A stretch of 64,000 nucleotides of DNA from Trichocoleus sp. FACHB-40. GTDB taxonomy: Bacteria > Cyanobacteriota > Cyanobacteriia > Cyanobacteriales > FACHB-T130. The notes below the pieces were generated by a model. That model was given only the letters and a program-made list of their open reading frames with translations. It did no database searches and was not told the DNA's origin. Below, one piece after another: positions 52,794-63,398 of the stretch. Made by a program: the position numbers and the translations under genes. Each line of letters starts with the position of its first letter. Position 1 is the stretch's first letter. The stretch is taken from assembly GCF_014695915.1 (NCBI RefSeq), contig NZ_JACJPF010000052.1, forward strand, positions 102,427-166,426. Direction: 5' to 3'.

Positions 52794-54781
52794 ATAACTT
52801 CAGCAGTCACGGTGGTTTCTATCTCCTGTGTTCCTTCCATTAGTTGCAAGCCCTCAACTGTTGTCGCTTCTTTAAAAACAGCTAAATCAAACCAAAAAGT
52901 TGTACCTACGCCAACTTCACTCACCAAGTGTACAGTGGTGTGATGTTTTTCAATGATATTTCTGACAATAGAAAGTCCCAGACCAGTGCCTTCGAGGGTA
53001 TGAACCCGATTTTCCACCCGGAAAAACCGATCGAAGATTGCCTGTTGGTCTTCTTGATCGATACCAATTCCCGTATCAGAGACTTCAATTCGTACTAATT
53101 GGGGGCGATTTTGAGAATGTGAGGAAGCGATCGCGCTTTTCGTGACTCTTGGCTCCAGCAGGTAAGCGCGAATTGCCACCCGTCCCCCTGGCTGAGTAAA
53201 CTTCAGCCCATTGCCGACCAAATTGGCAAATATTTGCAGCAACAAATCGTAATTGCCCAACACAGCCGGCAAATCTTTTTGAATCTCTTGCAGCAGTTCA
53301 ATTTCTTTATCGCGCGCATTCAACTGGTAAGTACGCAGCGTTTGCTCCACAGCTTGGGCAATGTCTACCGCATCAAAGTGATAGCGCTTGTGGGATTCCA
53401 GCCGCGATAAATCCAGCACATCATTTACCAGACGAGTCAGGCGGTCTGTTTCCCGATTGGCAGTATCCAAGAACTCCCGCCGCTCCTCGTGACTTAAATC
53501 TTCACCGTATTCGTGGAGGGTTTCAATAAAAGATTTGATGTTGAAAAGAGGCGTTCTCAATTCGTGAGAGACATTACTAATAAACTGGCTTTTTGCCTCG
53601 TTCAGTTCTACCTCGCGAGTAATATCTTGCACGGTCATCGCAATTCCCTTGATGCTCTCCCGATACTGGTCGAGAACCGTTGTCAGGAGAATCCGAACCG
53701 TGCGGTCTGCGGGTTGGCACAGCGTCACTCGGAACTCGGCGCTATCGCATTCGCCAGCCGCGATTTGATACAGCGGTCGCGTCAGCTCCACTTGTACGGG
53801 TGCTGGGAGATAATGCAGAACGTTACTTCCCACTACATTAACGCCATCCCAACCAAAAATGCGTCGCGCTGTCGAGTTGACTAATATCGCGTGAAAATTG
53901 GTGTCTAGCAGCACCGCTCCATCTGCGATAGTAGAAACCAGCGTCTCTAACTTGGCTTTTTCAGCCGTTAGCTCCTCAATATTTTGCTCTTCATAACGCT
54001 CTAGCCGCTCTGCCATCTCGTTGAAACTGTAAATCAGTTCTTTGAGTTCGCCTCCCTGCGGCAAGTCGATTCGCTGCTTGAAGTTACCGGCGGCAATATT
54101 TTTTACCCCGACAAGAAGTTCTCTAATTGGCTGAGTAATTGTCAGAGCGTTAATAACAGCGCCTAAAATCACCATCACCCAGATAGAAATGAAAACCGCA
54201 ATCGTCACATCCCTCGTCAGATGGGAAGAGGCAACCACTGTAGGATTGGCGTTAATACCAATTGCCAAAACGCCCAAGTGTTTGCCGTCGTGCATCAGGG
54301 GAACGAAAACATCTGTCACTTCCCCATCAGGAGTTATGTGCTGGCGCACCATTGGCAACTCGGAATTATCGGCGTAATCCTCTGGGAGTTGAATCCGCCG
54401 CTGAATGGTGAGGGAATTTTGTACCTCAGATTCAGAGAAAGGAATGCCAAAGTAGATTTTGCCATCTGCGTCAGCGTAGATCATATAACGGACGCTGGAG
54501 GTGCTGCTATAGAAGCGATGGGAAAAGCGAGCCACCTCAGTCAGATTGTTTTCCGCAATCTGAGGGGTGACATTAGCCGCCAGCAACAGACCCAAGTCGC
54601 GCCCGAAGCGAGTGTCATTCAGTCGGGCATCCTGCTGAATCGTATTCACTGCCCAAAAGGTCAGACCACTCATCACCAAGGAGACCACTAAGGTAGCAGC
54701 CGCCATCAGACGGGTCTGGAGGGTAAACTCCGACCACCAATGAGCTAGGATTTCTCGAATGGTTTTCAGTAGAGCCAGCAA
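52790..54781 (-). CDS. nblS: NblS-type sensor histidine kinase
   Basis: The 663-residue sensor has two membrane helices around a periplasmic domain (LLAANVTPQIAENNLTEVARFSHRFY). A HAMP domain (ALTITQPIRELLVGVKNIAAGNF), a PAS domain (LVSTIADGAVLLDTNFHAILVNSTARRIFGW) and a kinase core follow. The phospho-acceptor is H406 in SHELRTPL, and the ATP-binding motifs DTGIGI and GTGLGLSIV are intact. NblS (DspA/Hik33) controls light, nutrient and phycobilisome responses. The start is a TTG in this frame; the real start may differ slightly. purD follows upstream on the same strand, as in many cyanobacteria. Confidence 0.93.
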   Translation of the reverse strand: MLALLKTIREILAHWWSEFTLQTRLMAAATLVVSLVMSGLTFWAVNTIQQDARLNDTRFGRDLGLLLAANVTPQIAENNLTEVARFSHRFYSSTSSVRYMIYADADGKIYFGIPFSESEVQNSLTIQRRIQLPEDYADNSELPMVRQHITPDGEVTDVFVPLMHDGKHLGVLAIGINANPTVVASSHLTRDVTIAVFISIWVMVILGAVINALTITQPIRELLVGVKNIAAGNFKQRIDLPQGGELKELIYSFNEMAERLERYEEQNIEELTAEKAKLETLVSTIADGAVLLDTNFHAILVNSTARRIFGWDGVNVVGSNVLHYLPAPVQVELTRPLYQIAAGECDSAEFRVTLCQPADRTVRILLTTVLDQYRESIKGIAMTVQDITREVELNEAKSQFISNVSHELRTPLFNIKSFIETLHEYGEDLSHEERREFLDTANRETDRLTRLVNDVLDLSRLESHKRYHFDAVDIAQAVEQTLRTYQLNARDKEIELLQEIQKDLPAVLGNYDLLLQIFANLVGNGLKFTQPGGRVAIRAYLLEPRVTKSAIASSHSQNRPQLVRIEVSDTGIGIDQEDQQAIFDRFFRVENRVHTLEGTGLGLSIVRNIIEKHHTTVHLVSEVGVGTTFWFDLAVFKEATTVEGLQLMEGTQEIETTVTAEVI

Positions 54782-54979
54782 GGTAGGGCTAGGGGCTAGA
54801 TGAATTTAAAATCGAAAATTAAAAATTTTTCTAGAATTTTTAATTTTGCCTTTCTATTTTTTTGTTTTACTCTACCTATCCGAGCCTTATTCACTTGAGA
54901 CAAGGAGAAACAGAGGCGGAATTTCCTTTCTGTGTGGTAGTTACAAACAATTCTACACGCTTCCCCTAGCTTCTAGGTT

Positions 54980-56260
54980 TTATTCCCTGGTCGAGCTGGC
55001 TGTAGTGACGCGATAGCCTATATCCCGGCGATAGTACATCCCCTCAAACTGAATGCAATTGATAGCGGCGTAGGCTAAAGCGATCGCATTATCAAAATTC
55101 TCCCCAACTGCCGTCACGCCCAACACCCTACCGCCATCTGTCACCACCTGTTGCTGTCGCCTACTCGTACCAGCATGGAATACAGTGGCTCCCATTGCCT
55201 CAGCTTGCTCAATGCCAGTAATTTCCTGACCTTTTTTATAGGTTTCGGGATAACCACCCGCCGCCACGACTACGCAGGCGGCGACTCCCGATTTCCAGGC
55301 AATCGGCGGCTGCTGAGCCAATTTCCGTTGGCTACAGGCAAGCAGCAAGTCTTCTAGGGGTGTTTCTAACAAAGGCAGGATTGCCTGAGTTTCGGGATCG
55401 CCAAAACGACAGTTGAATTCCAGAACTTTCGGATCGCCTTCGGGGGTAATCATCAACCCAGCATAGAGAACGCCCCGGTAATCAATGCCCCTTTTTTTCA
55501 ACGCTGCGATCGTTGGCTCCAAAATTTCCTGCTGCACTCGTTTGGATAGCTCTGGTGTCATAATCGGAGCTGGACAATAAGCTCCCATACCGCCTGTATT
55601 TGCCCCAGTATCGCCCTCACCAATCCGTTTATGATCCTGCGCTGGGAGCAGCGGACGAATCGTCAAGCCATCCGTGAGAGCTAAAACGGAGACTTCCTGC
55701 CCCGTCAAACACTCTTCAATCACAACGGTTTTAACCTTACTCTGGAATAAATCCTGAATTGCCGCGAGTCCCTCCTCAACAGTTGCCGCAACTGTAACAC
55801 CCTTGCCAGCAGCCAAACCATCTGCCTTAACGACAATCGGCGCACCCTGTTGTGTCACATAAGCTTTTGCCGCCTCTAACTCAGTAAAAACAGCCGATCT
55901 CGCCGTCGGGATACCAGCTTCCTCCATCAAAGCCTTTGCCCAAGACTTACTCGCTTCAATTTGCGCTCCCTCTTTGGTAGGGCCAAACACTTTGACATGT
56001 TGGCTTTGGAGGTAATTTGTAATTCCTAAAGCCAGCGGCACTTCTGGCCCTACAACCACCAGAGAGATGTTGTGAACCTGGGCAAATCGTCCTATTCCCT
56101 CAAAATCATCAACACTCAAGGCGAGATTCTGGCAACGCTCCAGAGCCGCTGTAGCCCCGTTACCGGGAATACACACCACCTGCCGAATACTTTGGGATTG
56201 CAGCAGTTTCCATGCGAGAGCGTGTTCTCTAGCCCCATTGCCCACCACCAAAACCTTCAC
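54980..56260 (-). CDS. purD: phosphoribosylamine-glycine ligase
   Basis: The 426-residue ATP-grasp enzyme adds glycine to phosphoribosylamine in purine synthesis. MKVLVVGNGAREHALAWKL starts the N-domain. VVKADGLAAGKGVTVA is the ATP-grasp loop, and GANTGGMGAYCPAPI and FNCRFGDPETQAILPLL hold the metal-binding and catalytic residues. Length is normal and no frameshift is seen. It lies 198 bases upstream of the nblS start on the same strand. Confidence 0.97.
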   Translation of the reverse strand: MKVLVVGNGAREHALAWKLLQSQSIRQVVCIPGNGATAALERCQNLALSVDDFEGIGRFAQVHNISLVVVGPEVPLALGITNYLQSQHVKVFGPTKEGAQIEASKSWAKALMEEAGIPTARSAVFTELEAAKAYVTQQGAPIVVKADGLAAGKGVTVAATVEEGLAAIQDLFQSKVKTVVIEECLTGQEVSVLALTDGLTIRPLLPAQDHKRIGEGDTGANTGGMGAYCPAPIMTPELSKRVQQEILEPTIAALKKRGIDYRGVLYAGLMITPEGDPKVLEFNCRFGDPETQAILPLLETPLEDLLLACSQRKLAQQPPIAWKSGVAACVVVAAGGYPETYKKGQEITGIEQAEAMGATVFHAGTSRRQQQVVTDGGRVLGVTAVGENFDNAIALAYAAINCIQFEGMYYRRDIGYRVTTASSTRE

Positions 56261-56667
56261 TATAGCCTCTCGCTCCTGAAGATTGAACTTTTTTCACCAT
56301 TGCTGGTATTGCAGGCTTTACGCTCGCCCTGCAAGGGGCAGCGCCTCAATCCAGCCGCTTGTTCTCAGTGACGATTTAACTCCTGAAACGGATAAATCTA
56401 AAGTTGAAATCGTATAAGTCAAGCAAATGCACTCCATTATGCCATGCAATTATCGAAAAACTGGATTCAATACCACTGACTCACGGATAAGAGGAAATAA
56501 ATTTCACGCCGAGAAGCTAAAGTAAGCTGAAGCTTATTGGCTAACTAAGTAGGTTTGGGATGTTTAGCTTTCAGTGAAACGTATTGGCGCTTAGGAGGAT
56601 AGTTTGTGTTGGAAGCAACGTTAAGCGAACCGTATTGGAACTATGAACTATCAGCAATGAGTTGCAA
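56261..56667. other. intergenic region, nothing recognised
   Basis: This 407-bp gap upstream of purD and downstream of the large membrane protein contains no open frame with support, no tRNA and no clear hairpin. Confidence 0.5.
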
Positions 56668-59600
56668 CTATTGCCATTGTTCTAGTTCTGCCAGCCAGTT
56701 TCGCAGCAGAGAACTCAGCTGAACGCGACGGGTTTCAAAGTTAGCAGCAATTGAGATAAAAGCGATGCCGACTAGCAAGCCTATAACCCATTTGAAAAAA
56801 GGATAATCGAAGATAAAAATTACTAACTGGTAAAAAACAGTCAGTAAAAAAGTTGCTGTACCAACGTAAAGAAAAGCCCGCACTCTCAAAGCTAATCCCG
56901 CAAAGATGACGATTATACTCAAAATTCCCGGCTGTATGCCTGTTTCTTGATGCAGGAAAAATGCCGCTACACAAATTACGCCAGTACCGAGTAACCGGAG
57001 GTTGTGGCGAGTTTCCCTTTGAGTTGGCAACTTCAGGTTGGGATCGATTTGGGCAATATAAAGCAGGGATAATCCGATTGGTGTGATGTACCAGAGGGCA
57101 TCGGTGAGTCGTAAGTCGAAAAACCACCGGAAAATAGCCCAATCAACTAATGCCGCAGTCAGATAAGTAAACCGGATTTGCTTTGTTAGCTTTGCGAGTA
57201 AGACATAAAACGCCGCTACGATTAGTAAGCCAATTGAGGGAATCTCTAATCTGCTTTCCCAGAGCATAATTAGCGGTAGGATGTATGCGGCTTGCTGCCA
57301 GGGTCGTTTGGGCCATCCCCACCTTTCCCAAGGTAAAGCGTAGAGAAGATAAGCCCAAATGCAGGATATTGGGGCTTTCCAGGGAAGTAATGGCCCTGCC
57401 CATAGCTGTCCGATGGCTGTATAAATCCAAAAGATTCGGATACCAGCGATTTGTAATAAACCCAAATAAACCCAGGTTTCTGCTGTGCTGATCCGCCCCG
57501 CCACAGTTGGTAAGGGGGGATCTAGGGGCGATCGCTTACCCTGATAGATGGCATACCTGATCAAAAATAAGCCAATGCCTAATCCTAGAAGGCGGTTAAT
57601 TTCAATGGGAGTAGCAATGGCTGATAATAATAAGGCGCTACTCCAAGCCCAGTGCAGATGTGATACAACTTTCAGTTCTTGGGCGGTCAGGCGTAAGTAA
57701 TTTATCAGCCACGGGGAGAGGACGCGATAAGCATACATGATGCTGGTGCCGAGGGCGGACATGGCAATCAAGCCATCGCCCAAGCCTCCTCCCGATGCTT
57801 GTAGGAGTTGGTAGAAGAGGAGTTCGTATGCAGAAATTGATACTCCAAGTAATCCTAAGTAGACAAGGGGTTTGAATTCTTGCTGCCGTCGCCCTACGCC
57901 AATGACAATTAAGGCGATCGCTAGTGTAGATAAGCCTGTCCAACTGGTAAAGGTATCCCAGCGTAACACCGCACCCAATACGCCGTACAATAGCGGCAAA
58001 ATGTGCCAGCTACTGCGGATTTCCAGTCGCGATCGCCGTCGCCAAATTTCTCCTAAAAGCTGCGTCATTAAACCTAAAGCAATGTTGGCGATCGCTAAAT
58101 TAATCACCGAACGCCCGACAAAGCCCAACGCCTCGGCAGTCAACAATTCCAGACACCACCCCAGCCCATAAAATGCCCAGTTGTTGGGTTGTAAGTAACT
58201 GCGATAAGCGATCGCGCCCATTGTCAAAATAACGGCGACTAGAACACTCACAGATGGGGAAACCAGCGCCCAGTAAACATACAGTGAGTGAACTGTCAGC
58301 GAAACCATTTCTAGGCTACACAGCGCGATCGCCCAACTATCCGCAGATTTTGCGTAAAGGGCGGCTAAAGTCCCGTGACGGCGCTTCAACCAGCTGCTAG
58401 AGAGCCATAAACTAAGGGATGCGATCGCTCCTACAATTAGCCAACCGGGTGCTGAGAGTCGCGCTACTCCTGGTACGCCTTCCCACAGCAGCATTGTGGC
58501 GAAACTTAAGCCAAATCCGATTGTAATTATTGCTGCTGCTTGGTGCCGCAAATAGCGCGTATTTACTAACATCAAGCCAGTTGCCACGCCTAAGCTGATT
58601 AATCTGGCTCCTGGTAAAGTGAAGGTTAGGAGTTGTGCCATTCCCAAAGCTGTCACACTCAGCCAACTAGCTAATTGTCGTTGTGGTTGACTAGTCTGCT
58701 TGGCAACTCCAGTTAAAGCTAGGGGTGTAACTAACCAGATAATGTTCCATTGCTGGCGGCTAATGATGTCGCTATCCCAGGATAAAGAAGTAATTGGCAA
58801 CAGTAATTGATAACTTATTGCCGCAAGTCCTAACCCAAGGTGCCATGCGCTGCGCTGCCACAATGTTGAGTGTGAAGCTAAAAGGCTAAACGTCCATTCT
58901 GCTACCATCACAGCTAACAAAATGCTTGCCCAGATTTCTTGACTTAAAGAGGGGAAAAAGCGGTCAATGAAAGAGCAAAATGTCAGCAAGCCGATAATAT
59001 GTGTTAGATAAACTAAACTAACTTTGAGCGGACGGCGTTGGGTTACAGCGAAGAGAGTTAGGGTGGATAAAAGTAGATTTAGCGATCGCAATGTTGGGTT
59101 TGCCAAACTCAGCAGAGTTAGTAAAGCCCCAAAACTGAGTGCTAACTGTTCACCAAAAAGGGCTAAATCGGGTTTGTTCATTCGATATAAGCGATCGCTC
59201 ACTGCTACCATCAAAATCAAGTAGGGAAACCAAGCCAGACTCAGCAACGCTGACGGAGAGTTTTGAGAACCAGTGAGTTGACTACCAGTTGCGATCGCCC
59301 ACCCTTGTACTGAAGCGGGTACTAATAGCCAAAGTAAGCAAATTGTCTGTAACCCAATTACGAAAATTGCTGCCAAATCCTGACGCTTTTCAAACCGTTG
59401 CAAGCGCCTGATAAAGAACCATAAACCTAAGCCGCTAACAGCAGTCGCTTGCCAAGGAAACTCAGTCCTTAACGAAACTACCCAGCCTAGCAATATTAAA
59501 ACTCCGCCGATATTTTCTAAGGGAAATTGGTAATCTGTAATTGGTAATTGGGTATCTTCTTGTTTCCTGTTTCCTCTTGCTGGCTGCGGCATTTGTTGCG

Positions 59601-60630
59601 ATAACCATGCTACCAACCAACCACAAATTCCCAGGGCTAAACCTAATTGTGTAATTGGGATATTGACAACAAAAATTGCCCGAAACAGCAGCAACAATAA
59701 GGCATAGATTACTAATCCTGCTGCTAAATTGATACCGAATCCAGTTTTATTATTTTCTTCTATAGCCCGCGCAGACAGGCTTTGTTCGTCTAGACCCAGG
59801 CTTCCAGATTGCGGGTATTTTCGGTAACGAATTTGATAAACGGTAGCGATGGTTGTTAACACCATTCCTGCATAAACGGCGATAAGGGGAAATTCTGGAA
59901 ATTTCCAACCCCAGTGCAGGTAACTCAGTCCCAGAATATTTAAAAAAGGTAAATTTTGTAAGCGTCCTAAACCAGAAGTTGGGAGGATATTTTTTAATAA
60001 CCGGAAGGTAATAAATGTGAGAGTAATGGTTGCGATCGCTACCACAATCCAATCCACGGGATTGCGCCACAACCCGAAGCTATCCATCGCCCAAAAGTTG
60101 ACAGGAACCAGCAACAACGTGACAATTTGTAACGTCTGCGCTGTTAATTGCAAATTAGGCTGCTGACGCGCCCAAAAACTAACTCCCCAGAAAATTGAGG
60201 TATAACCCAACAAAACCGCATACTGTCCCGCAGCGGGAAATCTCTGCCATTGACTTGCGGCTAGTACCCCGGAGGATACTACGACCATAAACACACCTAA
60301 AAACAGCAGCCAGCGGACGCTTAATTCTGCCACTAGTGACTGAAACATCCCTTCTAAAATGTTGGGGGGTTTCTTCTGAGTTGTTTGTAGAACTAAATCC
60401 GACGATTCTTCATGAAATGGAGGGTTAGCAAATACTGTGTCTTGAGGTGTCGCTGTGGTTATTTCCAGTTCTGGTAAGGGACAGGAAAGGTATTTTGTAG
60501 ACAAGCGCTTGACTTGAACCTGAGAAATCAAGCCTAAGCGCAACCAGACATCCAGTCCTTCTAATAATTCGGGCTGGGAAGCTTTTACGGTTAATTCAAT
60601 GGTAATGGGGCGGTCAAGTGGAGAAGGCAT
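56668..60630 (-). CDS. large multi-spanning membrane protein, unknown function
   Basis: The 1320-residue protein is read from the ATG at 60630 (MPSPLDRPITIELTVKASQPELLEGLDVWLRLGLIS); a TTG twelve codons upstream is less likely. The first 120 residues are soluble. The rest is a long series of hydrophobic helices, probably more than thirty, such as WLLFLGVFMVVVSSGVLAASQ and YAVLLGYTSIFWGVSFWARQQ, with short basic loops. Proteins of this size and layout occur in cyanobacteria without known function. No transport or enzyme signature is visible. It appears monocistronic. Confidence 0.8.
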   Translation of the reverse strand: MPSPLDRPITIELTVKASQPELLEGLDVWLRLGLISQVQVKRLSTKYLSCPLPELEITTATPQDTVFANPPFHEESSDLVLQTTQKKPPNILEGMFQSLVAELSVRWLLFLGVFMVVVSSGVLAASQWQRFPAAGQYAVLLGYTSIFWGVSFWARQQPNLQLTAQTLQIVTLLLVPVNFWAMDSFGLWRNPVDWIVVAIATITLTFITFRLLKNILPTSGLGRLQNLPFLNILGLSYLHWGWKFPEFPLIAVYAGMVLTTIATVYQIRYRKYPQSGSLGLDEQSLSARAIEENNKTGFGINLAAGLVIYALLLLLFRAIFVVNIPITQLGLALGICGWLVAWLSQQMPQPARGNRKQEDTQLPITDYQFPLENIGGVLILLGWVVSLRTEFPWQATAVSGLGLWFFIRRLQRFEKRQDLAAIFVIGLQTICLLWLLVPASVQGWAIATGSQLTGSQNSPSALLSLAWFPYLILMVAVSDRLYRMNKPDLALFGEQLALSFGALLTLLSLANPTLRSLNLLLSTLTLFAVTQRRPLKVSLVYLTHIIGLLTFCSFIDRFFPSLSQEIWASILLAVMVAEWTFSLLASHSTLWQRSAWHLGLGLAAISYQLLLPITSLSWDSDIISRQQWNIIWLVTPLALTGVAKQTSQPQRQLASWLSVTALGMAQLLTFTLPGARLISLGVATGLMLVNTRYLRHQAAAIITIGFGLSFATMLLWEGVPGVARLSAPGWLIVGAIASLSLWLSSSWLKRRHGTLAALYAKSADSWAIALCSLEMVSLTVHSLYVYWALVSPSVSVLVAVILTMGAIAYRSYLQPNNWAFYGLGWCLELLTAEALGFVGRSVINLAIANIALGLMTQLLGEIWRRRSRLEIRSSWHILPLLYGVLGAVLRWDTFTSWTGLSTLAIALIVIGVGRRQQEFKPLVYLGLLGVSISAYELLFYQLLQASGGGLGDGLIAMSALGTSIMYAYRVLSPWLINYLRLTAQELKVVSHLHWAWSSALLLSAIATPIEINRLLGLGIGLFLIRYAIYQGKRSPLDPPLPTVAGRISTAETWVYLGLLQIAGIRIFWIYTAIGQLWAGPLLPWKAPISCIWAYLLYALPWERWGWPKRPWQQAAYILPLIMLWESRLEIPSIGLLIVAAFYVLLAKLTKQIRFTYLTAALVDWAIFRWFFDLRLTDALWYITPIGLSLLYIAQIDPNLKLPTQRETRHNLRLLGTGVICVAAFFLHQETGIQPGILSIIVIFAGLALRVRAFLYVGTATFLLTVFYQLVIFIFDYPFFKWVIGLLVGIAFISIAANFETRRVQLSSLLRNWLAELEQWQ

Positions 60631-60943
60631 CAGTAGACCCCATAGAATACGTTTATGTTTTCTCAATCCTGCTTTTGATTGAGATGGTTTGCCTAGTGCT
60701 GATGTGCCACTTTATAATCCGATAACTTAGGGTTGTTTTATCCCATGTCACTAAATATTTACTAGGTATATGTTTAGCCCCCCAATTTATCCTTGGGGTT
60801 GGGGGGATTGGATATGTAGGTTAGAGGATAAGAAAAATGAACCGCATTAGGGTTAGCGTTAGCGAAGCCATGCGCGATCGCGCTTTAAAGGCAAAGGACA
60901 AGGAAGGAAAGATAATAAGAAAAATTTCGCTCGACCTTTAGCG

Positions 60944-61420
60944 CTAGTTCATTTCAACTTCGTTGGTGTGGGAGCTGTACACTTTACTGGGATACTGGGT
61001 TTCAAAATATGCGATCGCTGCTTCCCCAAAACTCCAAATTGCTCCGGCTCCGAGTGCAGGCTTTATTAGTTTGGAAATGAAGGGTATATTAGAAGACACT
61101 TCGACTGCTATTTTATACAGCGCATCAGCCCCTCCTCCCACCATAACTGCCCCAGCTAAGGCAGATGCTCCGCCTGCGGCGACAACATCAACGTCATAAA
61201 TTCTGGCAATTCGATTTACAACAGCTATCTCGGCAAAAGTCATCCCAGCTGCGAACAGAAACGGTATATCTATTACACCTGCTGCTACACCTGCACCCAT
61301 AATCAAGATTAATTCTTCTCTGGCTTGATCGCGGCACAATTTAGACACGTTAGATTTCTCCAGACAAAACTCATTGCTTGTTTCTGTCCAATTAAAGCCG
61401 ACAAAATCAGAAAGCCGCAA
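60944..61420 (-). CDS. hypothetical protein with glycine/alanine-rich hydrophobic segments
   Basis: The 158-residue protein begins with a TTG; a later start (MGAGVAAGVIDI) is possible. Three hydrophobic glycine/alanine-rich stretches (ILIMGAGVAAGVIDIPFLFAAG, VVAAGGASALAGAVMVGGGADAL, LIKPALGAGAIWSFGEAAIAYF) suggest membrane insertion. This resembles DUF697-like or bacteriocin-type helices, but no family is certain. It could be a small membrane protein or, less likely, a non-coding frame. Confidence 0.45.
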   Translation of the reverse strand: MRLSDFVGFNWTETSNEFCLEKSNVSKLCRDQAREELILIMGAGVAAGVIDIPFLFAAGMTFAEIAVVNRIARIYDVDVVAAGGASALAGAVMVGGGADALYKIAVEVSSNIPFISKLIKPALGAGAIWSFGEAAIAYFETQYPSKVYSSHTNEVEMN

Positions 61421-61788
61421 GTTTTTAGACTTAGTAGTTTGGGAACTTGAAACCGGGAGTATCCCGTATTTGCAAATCGCCTATAGCCTTCCAGTCTCTG
61501 GCTACACAGACAAAGCCTACCGACCCAGGACTAATTGAGTCCGCGCAGGCGGACTTGGTTGAAGAGACGCGAAGCAACTTCTGCCCCCTTTCTTCTTGTT
61601 GGCGAAGCCTAGGTGTTGGCGTTAGCCTCGCTTTAGCGATAGCGGGGGGGTTGGCGTAACCGCGATTTCCTTTTGTCCTGGTATTTTTGCCAAACTGGGA
61701 TGTACCCCTTAGAACGAAGCCCAACACATAAGCCTTGCTGGGCTTCGTTGTTTAACCCCACCTACGCTATGTGAATGCAACGCCAGTA
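61421..61788. repeat. dispersed-repeat intergenic region
   Basis: The 368-bp gap carries AGTCCGCGCAGGCGGACT (61538-61555), a palindrome found in many cyanobacterial repeats. It also has GCGAAGC-type direct repeats near 61571 and 61602. A frame of 98 codons on the minus strand reads only translated repeat sequence and is not accepted as a gene. Confidence 0.55.
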
Positions 61789-63240
61789 TTACGTAGTTAA
61801 TGTCTTATCAAACTGCTCTTTCTGCTGTTGGTAGCGTTCCTTGTACTGGCGTTGGCGCTTGTTGTGATCCACAATTGGCGCAGGATAACCAACAGCTTCA
61901 CTCTCCAAAGCTGGGATTTTTCCAGTAACCAGATATTCTGTATCTACAGAGCGCAATTCTGGCACCCATTCCCGGATATAATCACCGTCTGGATCGAACT
62001 TCTGAGCTTGAGTAGCTGGGTTGAAAATTCTTACTGGCTTCGGGTCCATGCCACTCGAAGCACTCCACTGCCAACCACCATTATTGGCCGAAAGATCCCA
62101 ATCATAAAGCTTCTGCATAAAGTATTTTTCACCTTTACGCGGATCGATGAGCAAGTCTTTGGTGAGAAAATTAGCGACAATCATCCGACAACGGTTGTGC
62201 ATCCAGCCAATTTCATTCATTTGCCGCATCGCTGCATCTACAATCGGGTAGCCAGTTCTCCCCTCACACCACGCTTGGAAGTCTTCCTCGTTGTTTTCAT
62301 AAGGGAAATTTTGTAAAAGTTCGCGAAAAGCACCTTCTGCTAATTCTGGGAACCAATACATCGCGTGTTGATAAAATTCTCGCCACGCCAGTTCCTGTTG
62401 CCATCCCCGGATGCTAGATTGTTCTTCATCGCTGCGGCTGTTCTCTAAAGCAGTTTCGGTAGCTTTCCAAACTGTGCGAATACCAATAACGCCAAATTTT
62501 AAGGCTGCACTGAGTTGAGATGTTCCATGAACTGCGGGAAAATTGCGCTGTTCTTTGTATTCGCCCAGATGAGAGTCACAAAATTCTTCCAGCTTTTCTT
62601 GCGCCGCAGCTTCCCCCGGTTGTGTCACCAATTCATTATCCCAGACAAATCCCAAATTGTTTGCTGTAGGCAATTCCACCACTCCAGACTGATGCGCTGC
62701 TTCTTGTTCGGCTGGGGTTAAATTTTCAGCATCTTTGAGTTCTTCTACTGGTTCGGTTTTGGGTTTACTGCTCCAGTTTCTCCAGAAAGGAGTGTAAACT
62801 GTGTAGGGTTTATTGGAACCTGTGAAAATATCTTCTGGTGAGTGTAATAACTGATCCCAATTATTCTGTACTTCGATACCCTTTGTTTTGAGAATTTCAG
62901 TAACAATGCGATCGCGTTCTTTCGAGTACGGTTCCACATCCCAATTCCAGAATACTGCCTTAGCATTCAAAGCCGCAGCCAAAGCAGGTATCGCTTGAGT
63001 CGGATTATCGTGCAGAATCAACAACTGGCTACCAGCCTGCTGATAACGCTCTTTAAGTGACTGCAAACTGCCAATCATGTATACCATTCTGGCAGGTGCC
63101 ACATCATCCCTTTCCAAAATATTCGGATCTAGGCAAAAAACACCTACAACCTTCTGACTCCGCTTACGTGCCGCAGCCAGTCCAATATTATCCGAAATGC
63201 GTAAATCGCGACGATGCCAAAACAAAATCAGGTCAGACAT
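61789..63240 (-). CDS. phr: deoxyribodipyrimidine photolyase
   Basis: The 483-residue flavoprotein repairs cyclobutane pyrimidine dimers using blue light. MSDLILFWHRRDLRISDNIGLAAA starts the alpha/beta antenna domain. The FAD domain has SIRGWQQELAWREFYQHAMYWFPEL, WCEGRTGYPIVDAAMRQMNEIGWMHNRCRMIVANFLTKDLLIDPRKGEKYFM and NNGGWQWSASSGMDPKPVRIFNPATQAQKFD. The Trp-Asn region and tryptophan chain for FAD reduction are intact, so it is a photolyase rather than a plant-like cryptochrome. The chromophore is probably 8-HDF, by family. Confidence 0.95.
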   Translation of the reverse strand: MSDLILFWHRRDLRISDNIGLAAARKRSQKVVGVFCLDPNILERDDVAPARMVYMIGSLQSLKERYQQAGSQLLILHDNPTQAIPALAAALNAKAVFWNWDVEPYSKERDRIVTEILKTKGIEVQNNWDQLLHSPEDIFTGSNKPYTVYTPFWRNWSSKPKTEPVEELKDAENLTPAEQEAAHQSGVVELPTANNLGFVWDNELVTQPGEAAAQEKLEEFCDSHLGEYKEQRNFPAVHGTSQLSAALKFGVIGIRTVWKATETALENSRSDEEQSSIRGWQQELAWREFYQHAMYWFPELAEGAFRELLQNFPYENNEEDFQAWCEGRTGYPIVDAAMRQMNEIGWMHNRCRMIVANFLTKDLLIDPRKGEKYFMQKLYDWDLSANNGGWQWSASSGMDPKPVRIFNPATQAQKFDPDGDYIREWVPELRSVDTEYLVTGKIPALESEAVGYPAPIVDHNKRQRQYKERYQQQKEQFDKTLTT

Positions 63241-63350
63241 TTATTAAATCTTTTATTTCAGAGGCTTATTCTTTCAGCTTAAAAGCTGGCAACGTGCGTG
63301 TTATCAGTCTTGCGAATTATTCCTTATGCAACCCTCAGAATCAATCTTTA

Positions 63351-63398
63351 TTTGTGTGTAACTTTGCTATCTAATTTGTGTGTAACTTTTCTATCTAA
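63351..63398. repeat. 24-bp tandem duplication upstream of phr
   Basis: TTTGTGTGTAACTTTGCTAT and the following bases to 63374 repeat once to 63398 with one change. It lies about 110 bases upstream of the phr start. The rest of the 459-bp gap to 63699 shows nothing recognised except a possible IS end near 63501. Confidence 0.7.

Noticed and set aside
61431..61727. 98-codon minus-strand frame
   Set aside because: Encodes translated dispersed-repeat sequence only.
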